Below, in pieces: positions 32,623 through 41,197 of a DNA stretch of 64,000 bases. The notes under the pieces are model-generated. The model had not been told where the DNA came from, ran no database searches, and saw only the letters and a list, made by a program, of their open reading frames with translations. A program made the translations under genes and the position numbers. Each line of letters begins with the position of its first letter. Positions within the stretch are counted from its first letter, which is position 1. This DNA is from G013214665 sp964649815. GTDB lineage: Bacteria; Pseudomonadota; Alphaproteobacteria; Rhodobacterales; Rhodobacteraceae. The stretch is taken from positions 1 to 64,000 of the forward strand of contig CAZYQC010000007.1 in the NCBI GenBank assembly GCA_964649815.1, given 5' to 3'.

Positions 32623-33447
32623 TCATCCCCCCAAGAAACTCTTGCGCACATCTGGATCCGCCAAAAGCTCTTTGCCAGTACCGGTATAGGCATTCCGCCC
32701 TTGCACCAGCACATAGCCTTTGTCAGCGATCTCAAGGGCTTGGCGTGCGTTCTGCTCAACCATCAAGATCGGGATGCCAGTGCGCGCAACCTCAATGATC
32801 CGGTCAAAGAGCTCATCCATGACAATCGGCGACACACCCGCCGTCGGCTCGTCCAACATCAAAACCTTTGGCTGGGTCATCAGCGCGCGCCCAACCGCAA
32901 CCTGCTGGCGTTGCCCGCCCGAAAGCTCCCCGGCCGCCTGCCGGCGCTTCTCTTTCAGGATCGGAAACAGGCCATAGACCTGCTCCATCGTCTCCGCAAA
33001 ATCGTCCCGCCGGATGAACGCCCCCATCTCAAGGTTCTCTTCCACCGTCATCGACGTGAAAATGTTGTTGTTCTGCGGCACAAAGCCCATGCCGCGCGCC
33101 ACCCGATCTTGCGGCGAGAGCGACGTGATATCCTGCCCATCCAACCGCACCGATCCCTGGCGCACATCCAAAAGCCCAAACACAGCCTTCATCGCCGTCG
33201 ACTTGCCCGCGCCATTGGGCCCGACGATCACCGCGATTTCGCCCGGGTTCACCGCAATCGTGCAGTCATGCAGAATGTCGGGGCCCGCGCCATAACCCCC
33301 CGTCATGGTATCCCCGATCAGAAACGCCTCTGCCGTGTTCATATGCGCGCCCGTTCCCGGAGCGGCCTGCAACGTCCCGAGCCCCTGGGCATTGGTGATA
33401 CTCGCATCCTTGTTTCCCCGATCATCCTGGTAAGGCGATGTGGTCAT
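32623..33447 (-). CDS. livF: Branched-chain amino acid ABC transporter, ATPase LivF
   Basis: 274 residues from the ATG at 33447 (MTTSPYQDDRGNKDAS), which has AAGGCGGAGA just upstream. Walker A GPNGAGKST, signature ELSGGQRQQVAVGRAL and Walker B VLMLDEPTAGVSP are intact. The first 35 or so residues are a hydrophilic extension not usual in LivF (about 235 residues); an internal ATG at 33342 (MNTAEAFLIGD) would give a normal-length protein and could be the true or a second start. A hairpin repeat separates this gene from livG. Confidence 0.9.
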   Translation of the reverse strand: MTTSPYQDDRGNKDASITNAQGLGTLQAAPGTGAHMNTAEAFLIGDTMTGGYGAGPDILHDCTIAVNPGEIAVIVGPNGAGKSTAMKAVFGLLDVRQGSVRLDGQDITSLSPQDRVARGMGFVPQNNNIFTSMTVEENLEMGAFIRRDDFAETMEQVYGLFPILKEKRRQAAGELSGGQRQQVAVGRALMTQPKVLMLDEPTAGVSPIVMDELFDRIIEVARTGIPILMVEQNARQALEIADKGYVLVQGRNAYTGTGKELLADPDVRKSFLGG

Positions 33448-33460
33448 TCTCCGCCTTTCC

Positions 33461-33530
33461 TTTCTTTTGGCTTCCAATATCCCGGGGGAGACGCGCGCAG
33501 CGCGTCGGGGGCAGAGCCCCCAAACCCGGC
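33461..33530 (-). repeat. Dispersed hairpin/box repeat, copy D, inside the liv cluster
   Basis: TTTCTTTTGGCTTCCAATATCC, then two perfect hairpins: GACGCGC-GCA-GCGCGTC (33490-33506) and GGGGGC-AGA-GCCCCC (33507-33521). Unlike the other copies it lies between two co-directional genes, livG (upstream on the minus strand) and livF, so it may reduce read-through and tune subunit ratios, or separate two transcription units. Confidence 0.6.
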
Positions 33531-33538
33531 TTGATCCA

Positions 33539-34324
33539 TCACCCGCTCGCGACCTTGTCTTTGTTCTTGAGCCCCGTGCCCAGATAGGCCTCGATCACCG
33601 CCTCATTGGCCTTGATCTCATCGAGCGTTCCCTCTGCCAGAACTTTGCCCTCGGCCATGCAAATCACCGGATCACAGATCTTTCCGATAAAATCCATGTC
33701 ATGTTCGATCACTACGAACGTGTAGTTGCGCTCTGCGTTCAGGCGCAAGATTGCATCCGCAATAGTATTCAACAGCGTCCGGTTCACGCCGGCACCCACT
33801 TCGTCCAGAAAGACGATCTTGGCGTCGATCATCATCGTACGCCCCAACTCCAGAAGCTTTTTCTGCCCACCAGACACTTGGCCCGCCTTGTGGTCAGCCA
33901 AATGCTCGACAGTCAGAAACTCAAGCACTTCATCCGCCTTGGCCCGCAGCGCGCGTTCTTCATCCGCGATCCGCTTGCGGCCGAACCATGTGTTCCACAG
34001 CGTCTCACCCGATTGCGCACCGGGCACCATCATCAGGTTTTCCCGGCAGGTCATGGAATGAAATTCATGCGCGATCTGGAACGTGCGCAAGAGCCCTTTG
34101 TGAAACAGCGTATGCGGCGGCAGACCGGTGATGTCTTCGCCATCCATCGTGACCCGACCCGAGGTCGGCTTTAAAACGCCCGCAATCACGTTAAAGAGGG
34201 TGGTTTTGCCCGCACCGTTCGGCCCGATGAGTCCGGTGATCGAACCCGGCGCAATCTCAAGCGACGCGCCATCCACGGCGTGAAAGCCGCCAAAATGTTT
34301 GTGAATATCGTCAACGACGATCAT
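33539..34324 (-). CDS. livG: Branched-chain amino acid ABC transporter, ATPase LivG
   Basis: 261 residues from the ATG at 34324 (MIVVDDIHKHFGGFHAVDGA), with GGGGAATGG upstream; the longer frame to 34402 runs through the terminator hairpin. Walker A is GPNGAGKTT, the LivG-type signature is QVSGGQKKLLELGRTM, Walker B is IVFLDEVGAGVNR, and the family C-terminus DEIKANEAVIEAYLGTG is present. It forms the ATPase heterodimer with LivF. Confidence 0.93.
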   Translation of the reverse strand: MIVVDDIHKHFGGFHAVDGASLEIAPGSITGLIGPNGAGKTTLFNVIAGVLKPTSGRVTMDGEDITGLPPHTLFHKGLLRTFQIAHEFHSMTCRENLMMVPGAQSGETLWNTWFGRKRIADEERALRAKADEVLEFLTVEHLADHKAGQVSGGQKKLLELGRTMMIDAKIVFLDEVGAGVNRTLLNTIADAILRLNAERNYTFVVIEHDMDFIGKICDPVICMAEGKVLAEGTLDEIKANEAVIEAYLGTGLKNKDKVASG

Positions 34325-34368
34325 GCCATTCCCCGCGCCACTTTTGTGGTCTTGCTCGTTAAGCGAAA

Positions 34369-34390
34369 AGCCCGGGGTTGCCCCCGGGCT
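34369..34390 (-). terminator. Terminator/attenuator between livJ and livG
   Basis: AGCCCGGGG-TTGC-CCCCGGGCT, a nine-pair stem. Read on the minus strand it is followed by TTTTCGC, so it should stop most transcripts just after livJ (stop at 34414). This would yield excess binding protein relative to the membrane and ATPase subunits, as is common in such operons. Confidence 0.75.
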
Positions 34391-34413
34391 CTTCCATTGC
34401 ATGGGTCGTCCGC

Positions 34414-35613
34414 TTAGCGGTACTTCGCCGTTGTGATTTTGCCGCCGTCGACGACAATCTGGCGGTAGTTGCCCGCAGATTCACCAGGGCCGATCAATTC
34501 AACAGCAGTTGCACCGACATAATCGATGTCACCGCCGTCTTTCAGGATCTGCAGCGCTTTGGCCAGTTCACCCGGGAAGATTTGCTCGCCTGGTGCGTTC
34601 GCGACATCCATGATCTTGCCTTTGTAGTCGGCACTGTCCTTGGAGTTCGCGGCCTGCATCGCCAACATGATCAGCGCGGCTGCGTCATAGGCTTCTGGTG
34701 TGAAAGGCGATGTCGCATCGAATGCGTCGCCGACCATCGCTGTGAACATCGCGGCACCTTCGCTGTCTGTGCCTGGGTGCTGACCGGTCGAGCCGTCGAT
34801 TTCATCACCAAAGTTTTCTTCCAGCTTCGTGCCGATCATACCATCGGGGAAGTGGAATGTGTCGAATGCACCGGAATCCAGCGCTGCACGGACGATGCCC
34901 GAGCCGCCTTGGTCCACATATCCTGCAACAACCAGACGATCGCCGCCCGCCGCGGCCAATGCGCCAACTTCCGCAGAATAGTCGGCTTTGCCGTCTTCGT
35001 GCGCGGCGTTGATGGTCACTGTGCCACCCGCCGCTTCGAATGCGGCCTGGAAGCTATCGGCAAGACCTTTGCCATAGTCGTTGTTGGTGTAGGTGACAGC
35101 AACTTCCTTGATGCCTTCTTCCATCAGCACTTCGGTCATCACGACGCCCTGACGTGCGTCCGATGGGGCGGTGCGGAAGAACAGACCGTCATCTTCGTTG
35201 TTGTTGTGGCTCAGACCAGGTGATGTGGCCGAGGGTGAAATCATCACAACGCCGTTGGCAACAGCCACGTTGTTGAGGATCGCACCGGTCACACCCGAAC
35301 AATCCGCGCCCATGATGCCGTCGACCTTGTCGGCGGTGATCAGACGTTCGGCAGCGGCGGTCGCGGCGCCGGCATCGATACAGGTCGAGTCAGCACGGAC
35401 CGAGGTTACAGTCGCGCTGTCGAGCAGAAGGCCGCTGTCTGTGACTTCTTTCATCGCAAGCTCTGCACCATCCGCCATTTGCAGCGTCAGCGATTCAATC
35501 GGGCCTGTAAAGCCCAGGATGACGCCGATTTTGACTTCTTTCGCGTGGCCGCCAGCAAAGGCTGTGCCCGCCATCAACGCTGTTGCAGCTGTCGCTGTCA
35601 GCAGTTTCTTCAT
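34414..35613 (-). CDS. livJ: Branched-chain amino acid ABC transporter, substrate-binding protein
   Basis: 399 residues from the ATG at 35613 (MKKLLTATAATALMAGTAFA), with a clear signal peptide cleaved around AFA-GG. The mature protein has the type I periplasmic-binding fold: VKIGVILGFTGPIESL, ADKVDGIMGADCSGVTGAI, VMISPSATSPGLSHNNNEDD, FRTAPSDARQGVVMTEVL and VTYTNNDYGKGLADSFQAA. Codon choice is slightly biased as in highly expressed genes. It is the first gene of the minus-strand liv cluster. The exact ligand is not evident. Confidence 0.92.
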   Translation of the reverse strand: MKKLLTATAATALMAGTAFAGGHAKEVKIGVILGFTGPIESLTLQMADGAELAMKEVTDSGLLLDSATVTSVRADSTCIDAGAATAAAERLITADKVDGIMGADCSGVTGAILNNVAVANGVVMISPSATSPGLSHNNNEDDGLFFRTAPSDARQGVVMTEVLMEEGIKEVAVTYTNNDYGKGLADSFQAAFEAAGGTVTINAAHEDGKADYSAEVGALAAAGGDRLVVAGYVDQGGSGIVRAALDSGAFDTFHFPDGMIGTKLEENFGDEIDGSTGQHPGTDSEGAAMFTAMVGDAFDATSPFTPEAYDAAALIMLAMQAANSKDSADYKGKIMDVANAPGEQIFPGELAKALQILKDGGDIDYVGATAVELIGPGESAGNYRQIVVDGGKITTAKYR

Positions 35614-35710
35614 TGGATATCTCCCCTTTTTGGAACATTGCGTTCTGCTGCAAACATTAGGCGGACAGAATTGAATTGCAAAGGGAAATGCGGAAAGGCG
35701 ATGTGTCGCT

Positions 35711-36715
35711 TTAAAATGACAACCTGGCCGCGTGAGACCCCCGCTCGCGGTAGGGGGTCGTATCATAGTGCGAGCGATAGCATTTCGAAAAATGTGACGG
35801 CGATGCAAAGCCACAGGCCAGCGCCACATTGATCACGCTCATATCCGTTTGCATCAGCAAATTCCGCGCCTTTTGCAGCCTCAACTCCATGTAATAGCGC
35901 TTGGGCGAGCGGTTGAGGTAACGCCGGAACAGACGCTCAAGCTGGCGCGTCGACATACCCACATCCTGGGCCAGGATCGACGGGCTGATCGGTTCTTCGA
36001 TATTGCTTTCCATGATCTGAATGACCTGGCTCAGCTTTGGATGGCGCACACCAATGCGGGTGGGCACCGACAGGCGCTGTGTGTCCTGGTCGGTGCGGAT
36101 CGACGAATAGATCAACTGATCCGCAACCGCATTGGCCAGCTCTTCGCCTTGGTCTTCGGCAATCAGTTTCAGCATCAGATCGATCGAAGACGTCCCACCT
36201 GCAGTGGTCAGGCGGGCGCCGTCGATAACGAAAACGGATTTGGTGAGCTCTACTTCTTCGAATTCTTCAGTAAAACTGTCCTGGTTTTCCCAGTGGATCG
36301 TGGCTTTGCGTCCGTCCAAAAGCCCGGCCTTGGCCAGCGTATAGGCGGCGGTACAGAGGCCCGCCACCTGACAGCCCTTGCGGGCCTCGCGGCGCAGCCA
36401 GTTGAGCAACCGTTTTGTGGTTGCCATCTGCACATCAATGCCACCGCAAATCATGATCAGATCGTCGCGCCCGACATCTTCCAAATCGCCGTCGACCTTA
36501 AAGACAGTCCCAGCCGAACAAGCGATCGTATCGCCGCCTTCGCCCAAGATCGTCCATTCATACAGGTCCGCCTTTGCCATGCGATTGGCGATCCGCAGGC
36601 TTTCGATCGCCGCAGAAAAGCTCAGAAGCGTGAAATTGTCCAAAAGAACGAAAACGAACTTTTTTCGTTTGAACTCGGGCTGCTGAATAGATGTGGCGCT
36701 GCGGTTGGTTGGCAT
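35711..36715 (-). CDS. GlxA-family transcriptional regulator (DJ-1/PfpI-like domain plus AraC HTH)
   Basis: 334 residues from the ATG at 36715 (MPTNRSATSIQQPEFKRKKF). Residues about 20-200 form a class I glutamine-amidotransferase-like domain, with the nucleophile-elbow-type cysteine in VAGLCTAAYTLAKAG. Two AraC helix-turn-helix motifs follow (ISPSILAQDVGMSTRQLERLFRRYLN and MSVINVALACGFASPSHFSKCYR). Relatives control glycine betaine, carnitine or arginine catabolism. It lies between livJ and the DAHP synthase gene, and its target is not evident. It might regulate the liv cluster. Confidence 0.88.
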   Translation of the reverse strand: MPTNRSATSIQQPEFKRKKFVFVLLDNFTLLSFSAAIESLRIANRMAKADLYEWTILGEGGDTIACSAGTVFKVDGDLEDVGRDDLIMICGGIDVQMATTKRLLNWLRREARKGCQVAGLCTAAYTLAKAGLLDGRKATIHWENQDSFTEEFEEVELTKSVFVIDGARLTTAGGTSSIDLMLKLIAEDQGEELANAVADQLIYSSIRTDQDTQRLSVPTRIGVRHPKLSQVIQIMESNIEEPISPSILAQDVGMSTRQLERLFRRYLNRSPKRYYMELRLQKARNLLMQTDMSVINVALACGFASPSHFSKCYRSHYDTTPYRERGSHAARLSF

Positions 36716-36891
36716 GGACACTCTGTCAAAAAGGCGGTCTGGGTGACTCGCGCATGGAATGCGCTCAAAAAGCCTGATCATCGCAGAAACGCAACGTCAA
36801 GAGGCGCAAATTCATATATGGCCACTTTGATCAGGCTTTTGTATACACCGCGGCGCGTTACTGCATCGCAGCGAGATCAGGGATAGAGAAG

Positions 36892-38262
36892 ATGAGCGAT
36901 TGGATCAAAAGCGACTGGCGTAAGAAACCTCGGGTTCAGATGCCCGAGTATACAGACGCCGCGGCCTTGGAACAGGTCGAGGCGCAATTGGCAAAATATC
37001 CGCCGCTTGTCTTTGCAGGCGAGGCGCGCACGCTGAAAAAGCAATTGGCCGCCGCGTCGCGGGGCGAGGCCTTTTTGCTGCAAGGTGGCGATTGCGCCGA
37101 AAGCTTTGAGCAATTCAGCGCCGACAGCATCCGCGATACCTTCAAAGTCATGCTGCAAATGGCCGTTGTTCTGACCTATGGCGCCAAAGTGCCGGTCGTC
37201 AAAGTGGGCCGCATGGCGGGGCAGTTTGCCAAGCCGCGCAGCGCGCCAACCGAGACGGTCGATGGATTGGAACTGCCCAGCTACCGTGGCGACATCATCA
37301 ACGATTTGGCCTTTACGCCAGAGGCGCGCATCCCCGATCCACAACGGATGTTGCAGGCCTACACCCAGGCGGCGGCGACGCTAAACCTGTTGCGCGCCTT
37401 TTCGACAGGCGGCTATGCGGATGTGAACCAGGTGCACGCGTGGACCTTGGGCTTTACCGAAAGCGATAAGGCAGAGACTTACCGCGAGATGGCGGGCCGG
37501 ATCAGCGATGCGCTGGACTTTATGACTGCGGCCGGTGTCACCGCAGATGCGGCGCATACGCTGCAGTCGGTCGATTTCTTTACCAGCCACGAGTCGCTTT
37601 TGCTGGAATACGAAGAGGCTCTGACGCGGTTGGACACGACCTCGGGCAAGTGGTTGGCTGGGTCCGGCCACATGATCTGGATCGGAGACCGCACCCGCCA
37701 GCCCGACGGCGCGCATGTCGAATTCGCCCGCGGCGTTCAAAACCCGATTGGCCTAAAATGCGGCCCGAGCATGGAGTCAGACGATCTTAAGCGTCTGATG
37801 GCGACGCTGAACCCAGAGAACGAAGAGGGGCGTCTGACCCTTATTGCGCGCTTTGGGGCGGGTAAGGTCGGCGAAAACCTTCCGCGCCTGATCAAGACCG
37901 TTCAGGAAGAAGGCGCGAACGTGGTTTGGGTGTGCGATGCAATGCATGGCAACACGATCAAATCGTCGACGGGCTACAAGACACGTCCGTTCGACTCGGT
38001 CCTGCGCGAGGTGAAAGAGTTCTTCGCCATCCATCAGGCAGAAGGCACAATCCCGGGCGGGGTTCATTTCGAGATGACGGGCCAAGACGTGACGGAATGC
38101 ACCGGCGGTGTCCGCGCCGTCAGCGAAAGCGACCTGTCCGCACGCTATCACACCGCATGCGATCCACGCCTGAACGCGAGCCAATCCTTGGAGCTGGCCT
38201 TTTTGGTCGCCGATGAGTTGACCCGGTTCCGCAACGACCGCCGGAACGTCGTCGCAGTTTGA
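36892..38262 (+). CDS. Class II 3-deoxy-7-phosphoheptulonate (DAHP) synthase
   Basis: 456 residues, the typical plant-type size. It condenses phosphoenolpyruvate and erythrose 4-phosphate, the first step of the shikimate pathway. Recognisable blocks are PPLVFAGEARTLKKQLAAAS, FLLQGGDCAESFEQF, KVGRMAGQFAKPRS, the VGFTESDKAE-like segment (here LGFTESDKAETYR), WIGDRTRQPDGAHVEF, GLKCGPSM, WVCDAMHGNT and GGVHFEMTGQDVTECTGG, which hold the metal-binding Cys, His, Glu and Asp residues. An upstream TTGTATACA (36839-36847) lies in its promoter region. Two hairpins follow the gene. Confidence 0.96.
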   Translation: MSDWIKSDWRKKPRVQMPEYTDAAALEQVEAQLAKYPPLVFAGEARTLKKQLAAASRGEAFLLQGGDCAESFEQFSADSIRDTFKVMLQMAVVLTYGAKVPVVKVGRMAGQFAKPRSAPTETVDGLELPSYRGDIINDLAFTPEARIPDPQRMLQAYTQAAATLNLLRAFSTGGYADVNQVHAWTLGFTESDKAETYREMAGRISDALDFMTAAGVTADAAHTLQSVDFFTSHESLLLEYEEALTRLDTTSGKWLAGSGHMIWIGDRTRQPDGAHVEFARGVQNPIGLKCGPSMESDDLKRLMATLNPENEEGRLTLIARFGAGKVGENLPRLIKTVQEEGANVVWVCDAMHGNTIKSSTGYKTRPFDSVLREVKEFFAIHQAEGTIPGGVHFEMTGQDVTECTGGVRAVSESDLSARYHTACDPRLNASQSLELAFLVADELTRFRNDRRNVVAV

Positions 38263-38268
38263 TCTTGG

Positions 38269-38364
38269 GCGGCGCAGATGCGCCGCTCAGCTTTCGTCGC
38301 TTTCGGGCGTGACAATGCGCAGATATGGCACTTTGGAGGGCCTGCTTTCGAAAGAAGCAGGCCC
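38269..38364 (+). terminator. Two hairpins downstream of the DAHP synthase gene
   Basis: GCGGCGC-AGAT-GCGCCGC at 38269-38286 begins six bases after the stop. A second, longer stem GGGCCTGCTT/AAGCAGGCCC at 38338-38364 follows. Either could end the transcript; the second faces the broken PAS gene on the other strand. Confidence 0.55.
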
Positions 38365-38438
38365 TTCGGCCATTTCGCGCTTTTGCACTACGGGCTGCGT
38401 GAAGTGCGCGGGCTTTTCCATAGCCACGCTGATCTTGG

Positions 38439-38960
38439 TTAGTGTGTGTTTCTTGATTTCAAACCGCGTCGGCGGCTGTGAGAGATCCCAAACGTGACGA
38501 AACAGCCCAAGAGACGGCTGATATCGCCCAAGTCACTGCGCAGCGGGGCGAGGTACATCGCACCAGACGCACCGTTTTCCAGCGTGCGGCCAAGCGTTTC
38601 CAAGGACAAGCGGCAGATCGACGGCGTGTGAAAGATGTCCTCGAGGACATCGCCCAAAACCTGCCGTTCGCTGAATTAGATCAGCGTGCTGAGAGGCATG
38701 CCTCGGATTTCCATGCCCATCACGTCGTTAAGATGCGCGCCGGCCACGCGGATCCGGGCCATGCCATGTGCGATGCGTTCCGCCACAAAGGTGTAGGGCA
38801 ATGCCCCTTCGAGTGCGCGCGGATCAATGGCGTTGCGGGCCGGGACATCTCCGTTCTCGCTGAGCGCATGCCAATAGGCATCCACCTGCGTCACCGCCGG
38901 GTGCCGCGCCAGCGCATCCGCTATGTGCGCATGGGATTCGAAATGTTCGTCGCCAGTCAT
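38439..38960 (-). pseudogene. PAS_5 (DUF1457)-type protein interrupted by an in-frame TAA
   Basis: Reading on the minus strand from the ATG at 38960, MTGDEHFESHAHIADALARH continues through DAYWHALSENGDVPARNAIDP and GMARIRVAGAHLNDVMGMEIRG to PLSTLI, then meets TAA at 38676-38678. The same frame continues with FSERQVLGDVLEDIFHTPS and LSLETLGRTLENGASGAMY to a natural stop at 38439. Both parts belong to one PAS_5-like domain, so a single nonsense change splits the gene. No frameshift is needed. The first 94 residues alone lack half of the domain. It could be a pseudogene, a sequencing error or a case of stop read-through. Related proteins are common in Rhodobacterales, with unknown or cell-cycle-related roles. 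Confidence 0.75.
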
Positions 38961-39115
38961 CGCGTTACCATTCACTCAACTTAAAGGAGATTGTACTGCA
39001 CGTCTATACGCCTAAGTTTTAGCGAATTTGCGACGGTTTGTGCGCGGGATTTAAACCGAAGGTTAATCGGTTTGCTCCCTTGTCACGATATGGCCAGTGG
39101 CATACTCCCAGCGCT

Positions 39116-40030
39116 ATGACACATTCCGATGCAACGCCTTCTTTGCGGTCGATGACCGGTTTCGCATCTGCCACCGGGCATGCGGACAGCTTTTCCTGGA
39201 CATGGGACCTCAGGGCCGTGAACGGCAAGGGGTTGGATCTGCGACTGCGCGTCCCCGATTGGATCGACGGGCTTGAGGCAGAATTGCGGGGGCGTTTGGC
39301 GGCCGCCATCGGCCGCGGCAACGTCACCTTGTCCTTGCGGCTCACGCGGGAGGATCAGGCCACGGGTGTGCAGGTCAACCAGGCCCAATTGGCGCAGGTT
39401 CTTGATGCTCTGGCGCAAATCGAGGATGCCGCACATGCGCGCAATATCTCGATTGCGCCTGCGTCTTCCACGGAAATTGCCAGCATGAAGGGCGTGCTCG
39501 AAGTCGCCACACAGGAAGACGACACCAAAAACCTAAAGGCCCAGCTGATCGCAGATGTGGACGGGCTGATTGCGGCCTTTAACGACATGCGCAGCCAAGA
39601 AGGCGCGTCTTTGACGCAGGTGTTGGACCGGCAATTGTCAGAGATCGAAACGCTGACGCAAGAGGCGGCAAGGCTGGCCGAGGCGCGCAAAGAAGAGATG
39701 GCCGCAACGCTCAAGGCGAACCTTGCCAAGGTGATGGCAAACGCCGATGGGCTCGATCCAGATCGTCTTGCCCAAGAGCTTGCCGTGCTTGCCGTTAAGG
39801 CCGACGTGACCGAAGAAATCGACCGTCTGACAACCCATGTGGGTGCCGCGCGCCTCTTGCTGGGCGAGGCCAGGCTTGTCGGGCGGAAACTGGATTTTCT
39901 GATGCAAGAATTTAACCGCGAAGCGAATACGCTGTGCTCTAAATCGCAGAATGCGGATCTCACACGCGTTGGTTTGGCGCTTAAGGCGCTGATTGATCAA
40001 ATGCGTGAACAGGTCCAAAACGTGGAGTGA
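39116..40030 (+). CDS. yicC: YicC-family endoribonuclease
   Basis: 304 residues from the ATG at 39116 (MTHSDATPSLRSMTGFASAT); the earlier in-frame start is 26 residues longer and unsupported. The N-terminal YicC domain has SMTGFASA and WDLRAVNGKGLDLRLRVP, and the C-terminal DUF1732 part has LAVLAVKADVTEEIDRLTTHVG and GRKLDFLMQEFNREANTLCSKS. E. coli YicC was shown to be an RNase affecting small RNA levels. It is followed after four bases by gmk, the usual arrangement. Confidence 0.93.
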   Translation: MTHSDATPSLRSMTGFASATGHADSFSWTWDLRAVNGKGLDLRLRVPDWIDGLEAELRGRLAAAIGRGNVTLSLRLTREDQATGVQVNQAQLAQVLDALAQIEDAAHARNISIAPASSTEIASMKGVLEVATQEDDTKNLKAQLIADVDGLIAAFNDMRSQEGASLTQVLDRQLSEIETLTQEAARLAEARKEEMAATLKANLAKVMANADGLDPDRLAQELAVLAVKADVTEEIDRLTTHVGAARLLLGEARLVGRKLDFLMQEFNREANTLCSKSQNADLTRVGLALKALIDQMREQVQNVE

Positions 40031-40034
40031 CGCC

Positions 40035-40676
40035 ATGACGGATCGCAGAGGATTGCTGATCATTTTGTCTTCGCCTTCGGGCGCGGGCAAATCCACGCTT
40101 GCCCGGCGCATGCGCGTTTGGGACGACAGCATTGTCTTTTCCGTCTCGGCCACCACCCGCGCACCGCGCCCGAAGGAGGTTCCCGGCCAGGATTATAGCT
40201 TTGTCTCTGAGGCCGCGTTCAAGGATATGGTCGAACAGCAAGAGATGCTGGAACATGCGCATGTGTTCGGCCATTTCTACGGATCACCCAAAGCTCCGGT
40301 CGAAGCTGCGATCAACAATGGTCAGGACGTGCTGTTTGACATCGACTGGCAAGGCGCACAACAGATCCAGAATTCGGCGCTGGGGCAGCACACCTTGTCG
40401 ATTTTCCTGCTGCCGCCCTCGATCAAAGAGCTGCGGAACCGTTTGGAAAAGCGGGGGCAGGATTCAGAGGATGTGATCGCGCGGCGGATGCAGAAAAGCT
40501 GGGACGAAATCAGCCACTGGGGCGGATATGATTACGTGCTGGTCAATGACGATCTGGACGCCACGGAAACACGTCTCAAGACCATCATTTCGGCCACACG
40601 TCTGCGGCGGCTGCAACAGCCAAAGCTCACGGATCATGTGCGCAAACTTCAATCAGAATTTCAGGAGGTGTCATGA
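40035..40676 (+). CDS. gmk: Guanylate kinase
   Basis: 213 residues from the ATG at 40035. The P-loop is SSPSGAGKSTLARR, the GMP-binding stretch is SVSATTRAPRPKEVPGQDY, and the lid and Asp regions are DVLFDIDWQGAQQI and KRGQDSEDVIARRM. It phosphorylates GMP to GDP with ATP, supplying GTP, dGTP and (p)ppGpp precursors. Its stop overlaps the carbonic-anhydrase-like gene by four bases. Confidence 0.96.
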   Translation: MTDRRGLLIILSSPSGAGKSTLARRMRVWDDSIVFSVSATTRAPRPKEVPGQDYSFVSEAAFKDMVEQQEMLEHAHVFGHFYGSPKAPVEAAINNGQDVLFDIDWQGAQQIQNSALGQHTLSIFLLPPSIKELRNRLEKRGQDSEDVIARRMQKSWDEISHWGGYDYVLVNDDLDATETRLKTIISATRLRRLQQPKLTDHVRKLQSEFQEVS

Positions 40677-41197
40677 CACTTTACGCGCTTGGCGATGATG
40701 CGCCGCACATCCACGCGGATACCTGGGTCGCCCCCGATGCGAACTTGATCGGCAAAGTGGTTCTCGAAGAAGGGGCAAGCGTCTGGTTTGGGTGCACGAT
40801 CCGCGCAGATCACGAGGAAATTCGGATCGGTGCGGGCACGAATGTCCAAGAGAACACAGTGATGCACATCGATGCGGGCTATCCGCTGACGATCGGCAAA
40901 GATTGCACGATCGGGCACAAAGTGATGCTGCACGGCTGCACGATTGGCGACAACACGTTGATCGGCATGGGGGCCACGGTGCTGAACGGGGCGAAGATCG
41001 GCAAGAACTGTCTGATCGGTGCCTGCGCGTTGATCACCGAAGGCAAGGAAATCCCGGATGGGAGTTTGGTGATGGGCGCGCCGGGCAAGATCGTGCGCAG
41101 CTTGGACGAGCAGGCCTTTGCGATGCTGAAAGGCTCGGCGCTGCATTACCAGCAAAACATGCGCCGGTTCCGCGACACGATGAAGCCTGTTACATGA
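40673..41197 (+). CDS. Gamma-carbonic-anhydrase-family hexapeptide protein (YrdA-like)
   Basis: 174 residues, a left-handed beta helix of hexapeptide repeats (VAPDANLIGKVVLEEGASVW, IGAGTNVQENTVMHIDAGYP, IGKDCTIGHKVMLHGCTIGD). The three zinc-ligand histidines of the family are visible in VMHID, IGHKV and MLHGC. Carbonic anhydrase activity has been shown for only some members. The start overlaps gmk, and the stop overlaps the next gene, each by four bases, so the three genes are translationally coupled. Confidence 0.9.
   Translation: MTLYALGDDAPHIHADTWVAPDANLIGKVVLEEGASVWFGCTIRADHEEIRIGAGTNVQENTVMHIDAGYPLTIGKDCTIGHKVMLHGCTIGDNTLIGMGATVLNGAKIGKNCLIGACALITEGKEIPDGSLVMGAPGKIVRSLDEQAFAMLKGSALHYQQNMRRFRDTMKPVT

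Noticed and set aside
38439..38975. Frameshift in the PAS_5 gene
   Set aside because: Checking codons shows both halves in the same frame (537 bases, a multiple of three). The interruption is a stop codon, not a shift.
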